From Galerina marginata (taxonomy: Eukaryota; Basidiomycota; Agaricomycetes; Agaricales; Galerinaceae): a stretch of DNA of 64,000 bases. The position numbers were made by a program, and so were the translations under genes. Numbering within the stretch: the first letter of the stretch is position 1; every line of letters starts with the position of its first letter. The notes under the pieces are model-generated. The model had not been told where the DNA came from and did not search any database. It saw only the letters and a list, made by a program, of their open reading frames with translations. This document shows positions 11,541 through 23,246 of the stretch, piece by piece. The DNA lies in assembly GCA_023014335.1 (NCBI GenBank), contig JAECYW010000021.1:806001-870000 (forward strand). The letters are read 5' to 3'.

Positions 11541-11650
11541 CTGAATGAAAAATCTCTATTTTAAGTGAAAAGGATCTTGGAAAGTTTCCTTACACAGTGA
11601 ATTTCATTCCAAATATAAAGTTCCTTTCCAGAATGCACCCACTCAATGCC
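11541..11650 (+). repeat. 110-bp repeat, inverted copy at 32,543-32,655
   Basis: The stretch from TGAAAAATCTCTATTTTAAG through TTCCAGAATGC is the near-perfect reverse complement of about 32,560-32,655 (differences visible: CACAGTG versus CACGGTG, and a few others). No coding content. It may be an element end or a short MITE left at two sites. Bases 11,651-11,844 hold the 3' flank of the next gene and nothing else recognisable. Confidence 0.6.
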
Positions 11651-11844
11651 CACTCATCACCCACCAATCGCGCATTTTGGGGACACTCAGGAATAGCAAG
11701 AAGGAAGGTTTACATATTACAAGAAATATAATATATACAGAGTGACTAGATTAAAACCTTCATAAGATATCTAAGTTGCTGGGAGTAGCGTTGGCGTAAA
11801 ATAATGTACACGGGGGAGGCGCAAGAGGCCAGCAGATCATGCAA

Positions 11845-14800
11845 TCAATTTCGAAGAAAAGTGGATGGGGAGTACTGGAGGAAATCGACGATGGCATGGT
11901 TCATTTGACGTACAAGCTGGGGGGCAGCTCCAGTGAATTTGATTTTTTTTCGCCATTTGAGTCTCGCAAGTGGTTGACGAGATGCGCTCGTGGCCTGCTT
12001 AAGCCGACGAGTAAACCAAGATTCACATTCAGGATTCCAATGTCCTACATTGAGGCCTGAGACAAGCCAGGCTTGCTCGGCTGGGAACCAGGAGTAGTAA
12101 CCGACTTGATCTAAAGAAAAGGTGGTGAATAACAACAAAAAAAGAAAAACCTGAAAATCACACTTCTTGTTCCAGTAGCTTGCTCATAGGTTCCAACGAG
12201 GAAGTCTCTAACCTCCAGGGATAAGCTGTCATCCACATAGATCTCGTTGCCAAACTCGCCACAGAGAAAAACATCTTGATTGCCCTGAAGCGCATCCTGA
12301 GAAGGGCCAGCAAGGATAGCAGAGATAGGGATGACTTCTCTAGCGAGACGTGCAATGACACCACCACTGGAGAGGGCACGACGGGCATTGCAGCGACTAT
12401 CAAAATATCTGTCCCTGACATCAGCATAATGCGCATAGTCTGCCGCATCATACTTGTAGTCAGCTGGACGCTTTCCAAGTGGGCTTCTCCAAGAAGAAAT
12501 TCTCGGACAAGGAGGTCTCGATGCCAATCGCTGAAGAGTGCGGAATTCTATCCCATGGACCACAAGGTATTCAGCCACCTCATACGGATCAGGGCCAAAT
12601 CCCCGACGTACACATTCAAGGGCAATCTGTGGTGATACCGCAAGAATCCAAGGAGGGCACTTCTTGGGTTCAAGCCTGCGAGGATGAAGCAGGCAGTGAA
12701 CCTTTTGGTCAAGGCGAACTACCTGGAGGCGAAAATGAGAGCTGAGAGTTTTACCAATCGACTCAAAATTTGCTGGATTAATATCCCAATAGTGAGGAGG
12801 GATTTCGTGAAATGGGGTCTTGGCAGTGCTCAGCAAGTTAAGGAAGTCTTGGATGCTTTGCCTGTTTCGCCGAGACCCTGAATCCAGGTGCTGGCCACCC
12901 ACGGCACGGCACGCTGTCGTCCAATTCTTGATGACCACCGGTATCACTTTGCCTGTGTAGTCCGTGCTATCGTAGGAGTACCCATAGCGGTAATACACTA
13001 AGTCCTCTATAAATTCATCCTCTGGCGGACGCTCCTCGAGTTCGACGATGGGAAGGCGATTCAGGATATCTTGCTTTGAAAGTTCAAACAATTCATCAGA
13101 TTCCATCTCGACGTCCTCCTTATGACTCTGCCTCACTATTACCGGCGTCTCGTCGTCTGAGTCTAAGTCTTCATCCCCAGTGTCCATCTCCTCGTCCAGC
13201 ATCTCAGCGTCTGGGGCACTGTCCCCAGTATCCATCTTGTCGTCGTCGTCTTCCACTACAGGAAGTCGTCCACGCCCAACTGGCGAAGACAGCAATTGCA
13301 GCAGATTAGGCTGAGGGGGGGAGGAGAGTTGACGAGGTATCTGGCGAGGAGGGGACAGCTCACGAGGAAGTGAAGGGTCGGGAGGAGGAGACCTGCGAGG
13401 AGAAGGCTGGCAAATGGGCGACAACTGGCGAGGAGGAGGCGACGGCTGGCGAGGAGGAGAAGGCTGGCGAGGGGGAGAAGACTGGCGAGGGGGAGAAGGC
13501 TGGCAGGGAGAAGGCTGGCAAGGAAGCGAGGGCTGAAGAAGAGGTGGTGGCTCGCGAGGAGGCTGACGAAGGGACGACTGGTTGTGAGCGGGCGAAGGCC
13601 GACGACCAGGCGACAGCTTGCGAGCAGGCGAAGGCTGACGAAGAGGCGATGGCTCGCGAGCAGGCGAAGGTCGACAACAAGGTGATGGCTTCCGACGACG
13701 CGACGAGCAAGGTCCGAAAATATCTGAATTGTCGTCAGAGTCGGACTGTGACTCAACTGGTTCCTCAAAGTCAGAACATAAGTCAAACTCGTCTTCGAAT
13801 GAGTTATACTTGATTTCTCTTGACGAGTAGTCTTCCCAGACAAGCCCAATCTTATTGCAAAGGATTGCTTGTCTTATGCGAAAGCGCTCCGTGCCTATTC
13901 TGACCCATCTATAGGCCCTGGGACCCTTTCTCGACGGGGTTTCCTTCTTCAGATTCTGAGTTTGGCGTGCTATACGACTCCGCTTGGCTTGGATCGTTTC
14001 TGTCGCCTCGATTTTCTTGGCTTCAGCAGCCCGCCTAGCAAAGAAAGCCTCCATGGTTTCACCCGGCTTCTGGCCACTATGAGGTTCAACTGGTGGGAAT
14101 CCTGGTGGTATTACCGGTGGTGGAGGCACTGGAGGCAGTGGTGCACGTGGATCTCTAACAGTTGGATTCGGTTTGAAGTGGGAAGCCCAGGTGCCAGCAA
14201 CATTGGCGAAGGGTTTGGTGCCCCAGTAAAAGTATAGAGGAAGTTTCAGTTTGATCATGTAAGGAATCAAATTGCGCCATCGGCATTGAGGGATATCAAT
14301 GATGGCTCCATTACGAGCGACGGTATGATCGAATACTCCAACCCCGGACTCTTCGAGTTCTGCTGCCCACGCGGGATGAGGCTTCGACTTGGAAGCTTCG
14401 AGCAAGTCGGCGACGGTTTGAGGGGCCCAAGAATTTCCACAAGCCTGAAGTAGGCCGATCAAAAAAGAGGTGTAGGCCATGTACAGGACAAATCCAGCAA
14501 TTGAGTCCTTGGCCACAGCCAAGGCAGCCTCCTCAGTTTTCTGCGTGTCAAAGTACCCGTACGCACTAGGCTTCTTTGGGGGGGTCCACAAGCATTTAAT
14601 CTCAGGATGCTGCTCCTTGAAAAGTGTCAGGAGAGCATCGGCCGTGGAGTATAACGTTCGCTCGAATACTTTCCACTCCTTCCCGGTGTCGTGCGGGAGG
14701 TGCCATCCGACGCTACCTTTCACGAGCCTGTGAGAATCAAAGTTTGCGAATCGCGACATAAGGGGACCAATGAAGGGCGATTTGGGAACGAAAGGGAGGT

Positions 14801-15060
14801 ACGGATATCTGTCGTCAGCCCAATAGTGAAAGCACATGTTGACAGGACGAGGCTCCTGGGCAAGTGGGTCGCGAGGAGGGAGGGGCAACCTGAGGGCATC
14901 CGTCGTGGGGGACGTGTACCGATCATCCTCGACAAAAAAATCAGCAGAGCGACAGGAATACAGGTGATAGTATTCCAGAGGCTTGGCTTCATCGTAGAAG
15001 GCTGAAAAAAGGTTATAAGACGGTGTCACTGAACAAAATGATCGTGGTATACTTACACAT
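11845..15060 (-). CDS. transposon-associated passenger protein (1,035 aa), intact
   Basis: The spliced model is exon 15,057-15,060 (ATGT), exon 12,164-15,001 and exon 11,845-12,110; introns gtaagt...ttttcag and gtgtga...tctttag keep frame, giving 1,035 residues. The N-terminal 400 residues are conserved-looking and tryptophan/proline rich (LCFHYWADDRYPYLP-like, SRFANFDSHRLVKGSVGWHL). Roughly residues 430-570 are SPxR-rich low complexity, followed by an acidic block. The C-terminal part has LVYYRYGYSYDSTDYTG and WLVSGLNVGHWNPECESWF. The ATG is confined to a 4-nt coding exon; the longer unspliced frame upstream runs into a tandem repeat and is less likely. I know similar proteins only as abundant uncharacterised agaricomycete repeats; function unknown. 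A tail-to-tail truncated paralogue is at 10,570-10,925. Confidence 0.65.
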
Positions 15061-15137
15061 GGTGGACTGGAGCAGTAGCAGAAAGTTCGGCGCGTAGAAG
15101 ATCGAGCTGGGCCAACAGGCGATGCTTGAAACGCGAT

Positions 15138-15381
15138 CTCAGTGTGTCCAAACACAAAAGAGAGGGCGGCAGGGAAGTCTCCAAAGGTTGAAACACGGCC
15201 AACGCGATCTCAGTGTGTACAAACACAAAAGAGAGGGCGGCAGGCAGCTGGCGAAGCGCGATCTCAGTGTGTTCTAACACAAAAGAGAGGGCGATGGGGC
15301 TGTCGGCAACACTCCAGATGGGAAAGAGAGGGCGGCAGGCGTTGGCGAAGCGCGATCTCAGTGTGTACCAACACAAAAGAG
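15138..15381 (+). repeat. CTCAGTGTGT-type hairpin array, upstream of passenger gene
   Basis: Four 25-nt units lie at 15,138-15,162, 15,209-15,233, 15,263-15,287 and 15,357-15,381: CTCAGTGTGT, four variable bases, then ACACAAAAGAG. GTGT pairs with ACAC and CTC with GAG. The same unit in opposite orientation occurs at 30,246-30,466, there also just upstream of a transposase-derived gene. The array lies 80-320 bp upstream of the ATG of the minus-strand gene. Confidence 0.65.
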
Positions 15382-15684
15382 AGGGCGATGTGGCTGTCAG
15401 CAACACTCCAGATGGGAAGGACGGCGGACGGACGGCGAGAAGTTATAGGAGGCTGAAATGAAGAAAGTCGTCAGTAAAAGAAAAAGGGCAGGCGACGGTA
15501 CTTACTTTGAGGCGGGTTGTTGGTGGTTGGACTTGGTGGCTAGAGACTTAAGAGTTGAAACTTGGGGCGCGTTTGTTTGTTTGTAATTTGTGATGAAGAG
15601 ATGGTTGTGCCAAACATTGGCGGCCTTGGAATTATTTCGCCCAAGTTAGATGGCACTCACCAGTACTCAACTCACGAAGACAGC

Positions 15685-16025
15685 GACGGTCCTACAGATT
15701 GCTCTGAGGACTGTCGCTTGAGGTCCTCTCTCACCAAACCACTGGCTCACTGTCCTCCACGACGCCCACTGCTCTGCGCAACGCCGACGGTACTCGAAGC
15801 TCCACTCGCGACGGTCCTACAGATCGCTCTGAGGATTGTCGCATGAAGAAGGCCTCTACACTCCACGACGCCGCCGATGGTCCTACAGATTGCTCTGAGG
15901 ACTATCGCATAAACACGGCCCTCAAAACTCCACGATGCCGCCCATGGTCCTTCAGATCGCTCTGAGGACTATCGCATGAACAATACACGCCGCCGCCGAT
16001 GGTCCAGGATTGCCATGAGGACTGG
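15685..16025 (+). repeat. GGTCCT-type hairpin array (central copy)
   Basis: Units lie at 15,685-15,715, 15,810-15,840, 15,876-15,906, 15,943-15,976 and a degenerate one at 15,998-16,025. The first two have stem GACGGTCCT with AGGACTGTC or AGGATTGTC. The third has GATGGTCCT with AGGACTATC, so the third base pair has changed on both sides. The loop contains GATTGCTCTG or GATCGCTCTG. Bases 15,382-15,684 hold only the spacer between the two arrays. Confidence 0.75.
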
Positions 16026-16676
16026 CTCGACTACGATACCACTTGATTCACCGACTTGCCCTGAGCCCCCGTTGTGTCTGCCAAATTCCACCTCGGATTG
16101 TTTTCCGTTTTGCAATGCTTCTGGCGCTTTATATAGACCGTCTTGCCCGTGAACGTAAGCTGTTTTCGTCTTTTGTTTTTGGTCTTTTTGCTCATTTCTA
16201 CTCCAAGTCTTGGGCGGTCTCTTGATAATTTGTTGGCGCCCTTAACTTCTTTCATTTCTGTTAGCATCGTCGTATATTCAATCTCCAAAAGTATATCCTA
16301 ATTCCGTCCCCTAGCCCCACCGCTCAGTCCCTTCTTATCTTCCCAGCGAAGACCGACGTCGCATTGAGCCAAGACGTTACGTCGAACCACGAAGCCGTGC
16401 TTATGGAATTAGACCCCCCTGGAATGGCCGCTGTCCCTCGCAGCTTTGGTTGCAAGTCCAAGAAATATGCACAAGCAAAAACGACCATAAGGATTTTCCA
16501 AACGAGTTCGATCAAACCCATCACCTTCCACCCACTGTTGTTGCCAAGGGTATTTCCGTGGCGAGAAGGTGTTCATCGCTATAGGACGATTGGACTAGAC
16601 CCAGACGCAGTCGCAGTCGAGGACGCCGAGGCTATGGATCGCTGGGTGGACGTTATGTCCTCCAACGCCTCCTCCA
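16026..16676 (+). other. region between hairpin array and gene fragment, no gene called
   Basis: The plus frame at 16,364-16,720 (118 codons) includes FGCKSKKYAQAKTTIRIFQT but matches nothing I know. It may be degraded 5' sequence of the passenger-gene fragment that follows. No conserved motif or splice pattern supports a gene. Confidence 0.3.
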
Positions 16677-16925
16677 GTGACATCACATACTTCTCTTCCA
16701 CCTCCTCGTACAACACCTGATGTAGTAGTTGACTCGTTGGCTGAACGGGGGTACGACTCGAATGGTGCTCGTATTGCGTGGTCGACACACGACGACGACA
16801 GCCATGACCCTCTCCGCACCTCAGTGGACGTCGTTATTGCGGTAAATCGCTCCACGCAAACTGAGCTCCCTCTGCCGCCGTTTCAGTCAATCGAAGATAT
16901 TGTTTACTATAGATATGCCATGTAA
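16677..16925 (+). pseudogene. passenger-gene fragment fused to condensin fragment
   Basis: The plus frame ends with LPPFQSIEDIVYYRYAM and a stop. This resembles EDEFIEDLVYYRYGYS in the intact passenger protein at 11,845-15,060, and is preceded by Asp/Thr/Pro-rich sequence as in that protein. The resemblance breaks off at about 16,923, where condensin-like sequence starts. Evidence is a single short match, so the call is tentative. Confidence 0.35.
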
Positions 16926-16926
16926 G

Positions 16927-17760
16927 CCACTCAAGGCATCCGGGGAGAAGGACCTGGGCGAAATGTTCGTGCTAAGCCAGCTCATTTTCCGTATTGGCCA
17001 AGCGGCTTTCGAGCAGGTTGTATTCCTGGAATTGATTAAGCGAAAGTGGAAACGACAAATGGATGAAAAGCGAGTGGACAAGTCTGACATCCTGCCTAAT
17101 GTGATGCGTCTGCAACCGGAACCACTGCTTGCTTCAAGGTCCTGGAGACATCGAAAGATCCCAACATACGCAGCAACATTATCAACGCTCTTGGGGTCGT
17201 CGTACTTTTCTTCAGTATGATCATTGACGAGAACGACCATAAGCTCTACGACGGCCTCTCGGACAACAACGTTGCCGTTAAGAGCACACTCATGGCCCTT
17301 GGCCTGACTCGTCTTAATCTCAAAGGAACGATCAAAAGGGATGCTTAGGCGAGATGGCGAAATGTTTTGACCTGGCCAAACTTTCCTCGGCAAGAGAAAA
17401 AACTATCGACAATGAGATCTATAACAATTTGCCTGATGGTCAGTATAGGTTGGTATCTCCGCATTATCTTATTCTGGCATTTTTTTTAGTCATCCACCAC
17501 CCTTCAACTGGATCAAGGAGTCGTAAAGGAAGTTGATTTCATTGAGAAGGTTCGTATTCTCCCGTCGACATACTGTTGGTCACTCAATAATATGCCTGCA
17601 GGACAAGCAAGCGGAATCCGTCATAAGAAACGTCGTCAAAGGTTCAGGCTTAACGAAGATCCTTGACAGTGGTGCGACGTTGCTCTCTTTTTCTTCCAGC
17701 CATATCGGAACAGATAAACCCATCGATGGCCTCAATTCTATCGGGACGAACCGCACAAAC
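16927..17760 (+). pseudogene. condensin complex subunit 1 (CND1/NCAPD2) internal fragment
   Basis: Three frames together spell a colinear piece of the condensin HEAT-repeat subunit. 16,972-17,100 gives LSQLIFRIGQAAFEQVVFLE and a KRKWKRQMDEKR tail. 17,137-17,345 gives KVLETSKDPNIRSNIINALG and LYDGLSDNNVAVKSTLMALG. 17,352-17,431 gives GEMAKCFDLAKL and DNEIYNNLPD. Then an intron (gtcagt...ttttag), VDFIEK, a second intron (gttcgt...ctgcag) and DKQAES with RFRLNEDP. Frameshifts occur near 17,130, 17,345 and 17,630 and a stop follows RLNEDP. Introns are kept, so it was copied as DNA. In a living cell this protein is part of the chromosome-condensing complex; this piece cannot work. Confidence 0.75.
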
Positions 17761-18282
17761 TGGTGGCATTCGAAAGCTTTACAGAGATCATTGTATATGT
17801 TTAAAAACCCAAAAACACTTGCAACAAATTAGTTTAGAAGTGCATCTGAATTTGTTCAGCCCGCGATCCTCGAACTCTGGTACCCTGCGTCTTAGTCCTG
17901 AGCTTACTTGTTGCATGTTAATAAAAATTTCAAAAAATAAAAAAGGAATTTGTTCAGCACCAAATTCAGATGTTTGATCCCTTGCTTCGTAAGCGGCAAA
18001 CAACAACAACACACAAACAAGTCAGACATGAAGACGACTGACCTAGGATCTTGTGTATTCGCAATCGTGCTGAATTTGTATCGGGGTCATCCTTTACAAT
18101 ATTCTAATTGCTCAATCCTCGTTTTCGCTCCCTCCAGCTTGTTTCTCTGCACCTGCCGTTCTGTTCCTAGCCCCGGGTCACTGTCTTGTCTTGGCTGAAC
18201 TTGTATCGGGATAGCCCTTTACATTTCAACGATTTCAAGGAAGCCCGCTTCAGCGTCCAATTGCCACAACACATCTTAGCAA
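17761..18282 (+). other. 5' flank of the CMC transposase, no gene seen
   Basis: AT-rich sequence containing two copies of a TTGTATCGGG(G/A)T(A/C)(A/G)(T/G)CC(C/T)TTTACA motif (near 18,076 and 18,203). Nothing else recognisable. Confidence 0.4.
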
Positions 18283-21200
18283 ATGCCTCAGTGCCACTGT
18301 ACTTCCTTTAAGTGCGGTACCATCGCTGGTGGAAGGGACGTAGACCAGAGAACATACGACAAACATGCAGTGGCTGACTACCGAAGCCACGGGAAAGCCT
18401 TACGAGTCCAGGAACTCCAAAGGACGGATGAAGTGGTTGAGTCTTTCGTCACCTCAATGTCACTCGCAGACAAGGCTTCAGGCCCCATGATGCAATCTGG
18501 AGGAAGACTTTGGGCAATGAATCAACCACGTCAATCAGATACGGAACATTTGGATGCACATATCGCTTCAGGTGCATCAGAGAAGGTGCACCCAGGGCAG
18601 TCAGCATCTACCAACCATAAGAAGCGACATCCTGCTGCCTTGCAGAAGCATTTTGATGACTTGAAGGCGATCGAACAGCGAATTGGAGAACTTTCTTCTT
18701 CAACGGACGCGAAGATGAACACCATTGGTAGTCCGACTAGTATTGATCAACCGTTTCCTTTGGAAGCACAGCTGCAAATGGCACGAAATATGAAGTCAGA
18801 ATTGCAGAGAATCAAGACCAGTTATGTCGAAATACATTCTTCGAAAGAGAGCATTATGGAGCGTCTGGATATTCTTGTCGAAAGGCTTAAGGATGCCCAA
18901 AGTTCATGGCAATTAGCAGCAAGTAAATGCAAGAAATCTACTGCTCCTGATGTAGATTTTCCGGAATACAATACTGGTAATATCAAAAGTCCAGTTCCTA
19001 TACCACTGATTTGCTAATCTTATCTGCCACAGACCATCACCACCGCAACATTCTGGAAGGCGTGAACCCGATTATTCAAGCGATGATATTTACTGTCGCA
19101 GCACTGCAAATTGTCTCCAAGGCCAACCGTTCCGCTTGCCGTTTTGTGCTTGAGATGATTGGTTACATTGTTAAACTTGCCATTATTGGGTCTCAGTCTC
19201 AAATGACCCCTCAATCAGCCAAACTTTTGCATGATCTTCCTATTGACCCTGATAGGGCAACAAGTCAATTTCAACTTGATGGCAAATCAACAATTTATGC
19301 TGTTTGCCCCAATCCTGACTGCCATCACACATACAAGCCAACATTCAAGGAAGGTTGTCCTATAGCTGAATACCCCCGGTACTGCAATTATCGGCGATTT
19401 CGAAAAGGCCCAGTGTGTGGCACTATCCTTACACGACCCCGCATTGTACAGGATCTTGAAATTCAGGTGCCTATTAAAACCTTTGTTTCTTTTGATTTTA
19501 AAGACTGGCTTGCTGCAATGCATTCAAGACCTGGGTTTGAAGAACGCACAGCCAATTCTTGGAAGAGAGGAGATGCCGAAGAAACAGACGATATCTTTGG
19601 CGCTTCATTTCTTCGTAACTTTAAAGGCCCCAATGGGAAGCTCTTTAGCAAAACTACCAGTGATGAAGGGCACTATGTATTCACCCTCTGTGTGGATTTC
19701 TTCAACCCATATTCCAACAAGCAAGGAGGAAAAAAGGCTTCTGTTGGGATCATATCCCTGGTCTGCCTAAATCTTCCTCCAGAAGAACGCTACAAACCAG
19801 AGAACATGTTCCTTGCTGGATTAGTGCCTGGCCCAAATGAACCTCCACTGAATACACTGAACCATTATCTGACTCCACTTGTTGATGACCTCCTTGAATT
19901 CTGGGTACCTGGTGTGTGGTTTTCACAGACCTGCAAATATCCCTCTGGTCGTCTGGTCCAATGTGCTGTTATTGCTGTTGTTGCAGACCTTCCTGGTGCA
20001 CGGAAAATAGCAGGCTTTGCTTCCTTCAAACATGAACATTTTTGTTCTGTTTGCCACTGTACAAAATCAAAGGAGGGTTATGGTGCTACTGACTACGAAA
20101 ATTGGAAAAAGCGGACTGATGCTGAATGTAGAGAATCATCCAAGGCATTTGCTGAGGCTCCAGATGAGGCATCACGACGGGCAGTATTTGACATGTCTGG
20201 CATTCGCTACTCCGAGCTTTCTAGGCTCCCATATTTTGACATGGTCCAATGTGTTGTTGTTGATGCTATGCATAATCTCTTCCTAGGCCTCATCAAGGAA
20301 CATTTTCGTAATGTTATTGGCATTGGTCAATCAAAGACAAGCGAGGATGCAGTTATCCTTGCTGATATGTCTGAACCTCCCCATGGTTTCACTGACAATG
20401 AACAGAAGTCAGTGAAGCAGCTTCAAAAGCTCCTCCAAAATCCCCTTAATGAAGAGATTCAAACCTCACCAGAGAAAGTCTTAAAGAAGTTCTCACGAAT
20501 GCATAACAGAGCACTTGCCTTTGCTTGTTCAGAACTCCAGGTTGATGATGACACTATATTCATGGATGATGAAGGAAAGGCCATTCAGTCAAAAAAGACT
20601 TGTGCTGAGAAGCTATTGCTTTGGGTGAGCATCTTGATCTTAATGAGTTTTTTCAGATAGTTGAATAGATTGATATCTTTAGCGTTTCAACCAAATGGAA
20701 CAACGTGATGCTGGTGCAGATACTTCTACCCGACTTCGGCAAGTTTTAACAGAGGAGGAAGTTCAACAACTGTGGTCGGATTTATCAGTAATTACAACAC
20801 CGACATGGATATCTCCTATTCCACCAAACCTTGGTGCTGCATCCCATGGAAAGCTTAAGGCAGATCAGTGGCGCACACTGGGTGTCACTCATCTTCCTCT
20901 GGTCCTTGTCAAGCTTTGGGGTTTATCCAGTTCTGATAGCTCTCGGTCTCAAAAGTGTAAAGAAATATTGGACATCACCATCAGCCTCATTTCAGCTGTA
21001 GTTCTGGCTTCATCTCGCACTTCCTCACCTGCAATTGCAACCGCATATCTATCACACATGAAAGCTTATATGCAGGGTATCAAGCAGATCTTCCCGCAAT
21101 ATAAATTTCTGCCAAATCATCATATGTCACTACACTTGCATGATTATCTTTTGTTATTTGGACCTGTACATTCCTGGTGGACATTCCCTTTTGAGAGAAT

Positions 21201-22130
21201 TATTGGCATGCTGGAACGGATTCCAACAAACTTCAAATTTAGTACGTCATTCTCTGGGTTATTCTATCTGTTATAATAACATGCTTCTTAGGCCAACTTG
21301 AAAAGACAATTGCAGAAAGTTTTACTCGCTCTGCCAACCTGCGTGCCCTGGTTTACAAGTCTAACCAATGCCCAGAAGTTATAGTTGCTTGCCAACCTAT
21401 CTTCAATCGGCTAGTTGACCCACGCATCCGCAGTACACTTACATCAGATATAGCTGGTTTTGCCTCAGCCTTCAATGAACAAGAAGCTGGAACAGAGTGG
21501 GCATGGAACCCTCACCGTGCTACTCAGCTGTCCACAGAGTTGAGAACTGCACTTCTCCGTCACATCCCAAACATCCAAACGCAGAAGGCACAGTTTTTGA
21601 CTCATGTTATTCTCCGTGGATTACGATTCAGCACTTCTCAGACACATTTTGGGAATTCCTGTGTCTTAATCAGAGGCTCATCAATGGCGGCCTCATCATT
21701 TCCTGGGGTTATCCAATCTATCTTCAGGATCCCAAATTCGCCAGATGGTGACAGTATCCAGACTCTAGTCGCAGTTCGCCGTTTTAAGAAACTGCCAACA
21801 CTCTCGGACAAACAAACTAGATATCAATATCCTTTGCTTGGATTATCCATCTGGAGTTCAGAGCTTGGGACCCTTGAAATATTCCAAGTCCATGACATAG
21901 ATTGTCACTTTGCGTCTCTTGCTTCAGATATCCGCGGGCAACAAGTTGTTCTTGTTGTGTCTCTCTCCAGGGTAAGCCTTGCACATGTCCAAAGTCCTTC
22001 CAATCGTTTCTGATTATCCCACATTTCCCAGGTAGCACCACTTCTAGATCGGTGTGCGGAAAGTGAAGACTCCGAAGACATGGGGAACACGAACGATACC
22101 ATAGGCCCTTCGATCATGTCAGCATCATGA
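18283..22130 (+). CDS. CMC superfamily (tnp2-like) transposase, apparently intact
   Basis: The five-exon model is 18,283-18,976, 19,033-20,624, 20,683-21,241, 21,292-21,971 and 22,032-22,130. All introns are GT-AG of 49-60 nt and keep frame, giving 1,207 residues. It starts MPQCHCTSFKCG with a cysteine-rich N-terminus, then a coiled-coil stretch. The tnp2 domain contains YAVCPNPDCHHTYKP, NPYSNKQGGKKASVGII, YKPENMFLAGLVPGPNEPP, a CSVCHC zinc-ribbon-like segment and VDAMHNLFLGLIKEHF. The C-terminal part has HSWWTFPFERIIGMLERIP. Such proteins cut and paste EnSpm/Plavaka-type DNA transposons. No stop or frameshift was found, so it may be active. I could not identify its terminal inverted repeats. 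It sits in the spacer of the giant inverted repeat. Confidence 0.88.
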
Positions 22131-22857
22131 TTGCCGGCTGAGTTGCGCCTTCTGACACCCTTCCTTCACCAATCACCGTCCCGGCCTTTGTGTTACACCT
22201 CGCCAATAAACTGGCTTACCTTTCGTCGCTCTCATTACATTTAGTTATACTTTTCTATTTTAACAATTGGACAACACTGTGTGTATAAAGCACATGCTGG
22301 CTCTGTGTACCATTGCATTTACAAGTCCAATTCCCTTTCTAAATCTCTATATTAACGTGATCTTTATTTTTATTTTCCATGATTCACTTGAGCAATGCAT
22401 GGCGGAGTACACTGATTGTAATGTATTCATATATCATCTCTGACTACGACAATGACGAGGGAAAAGATGTACTACAGTTCGACTATGGTATTTGTTCTGG
22501 ATCGGTTCTCGAACGATACTAAAAGGAGCACGCTTGTGACGGTAAAAATGGTCCAACGCTACTGTGAGCGTCATCATGGAAGAGTTGAATGGATGAGCGG
22601 GGTTCCAACAAAGAGGACCGGCAAGATGGTGATCTCTGTGCCTAGACCAGTAGAGATGACCAGCTACGAAGAAAGGGATGTTGAGGACGGCGGTATTTAA
22701 GGGCACCGGGACAGCTCGCTGGTGACCTTGACAAAGGATGCCCAGAAGATCCCGCCAAAGCAGGACGGCTAGATCTCGGGGGTGGTTTAACGTCGGCGTC
22801 GAAGGAAGTGATTTCGCTTCATCTCCATTAGCAGCAGCTTCTACCACCGGTTTGCCC
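22131..22857 (+). other. 3' flank of transposase, then unassigned sequence
   Basis: 22,131-22,430 is AT-rich 3' flank. 22,434-22,847 has a minus-strand frame of 137 codons that matches nothing I know. Element boundary not visible. Confidence 0.35.
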
Positions 22858-23246
22858 TCAGAAGCTGAAGTCGTCTGACGTCGCGCTTCCGCTTGCCCTC
22901 TTGACCAGCGTCAACCAGTCCCCGCTGCTCAACTGGTGGCTGAGCTCGTCCAAGACGTCCTCAAAAACGTAAACCCACTCGTCGCGCCTTTTGTCGATCC
23001 CAGTTCGCGAACGTACGACAAGAAGTGTCGAGTCAGACGGCCCTTGTGGTCTCACTTCCACTGGTGACGTGGCCAGCGCGTAGCTCGCTGGCAGAGCTGG
23101 GAGTCGTTTACGGTCCGCCGCACGCAAACTTGGAGGTGGTTCGGGAGAGGTAAAAACGCATTTAAGGCCGAAGTTTCTGTCGTAGGAAACGCAATATTGG
23201 GGTTGAAACCTCTAAAGAAATCGCGGAGGAACGTCGAGATGGGCAA
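22858..23246 (-). pseudogene. unknown gene cut by the inverted-repeat boundary
   Basis: On the minus strand one frame gives FRGFNPNIAFPTTETSALNA and, after a frame change near 23,135, a second gives LPASYALATSPVEV, LLVVRSRTGIDKRRDEWVYV and FEDVLDELSHQL before a stop at 22,858. It looks like real protein sequence with one frameshift or an unseen intron. The first nine codons (from 23,246) fall inside the right arm, so the natural 5' end was replaced when the arm was placed here. Family not recognised. Confidence 0.35.

Noticed and set aside
13256..13849. 197-codon minus frame and 147-codon plus frame over the passenger gene
   Set aside because: They are shadows of its SPxR-rich repeats; the repetitive composition keeps several frames open.
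16887..17393. 168-codon minus-strand frame
   Set aside because: Antisense to the condensin fragment, whose plus-strand pieces match the known protein in order.
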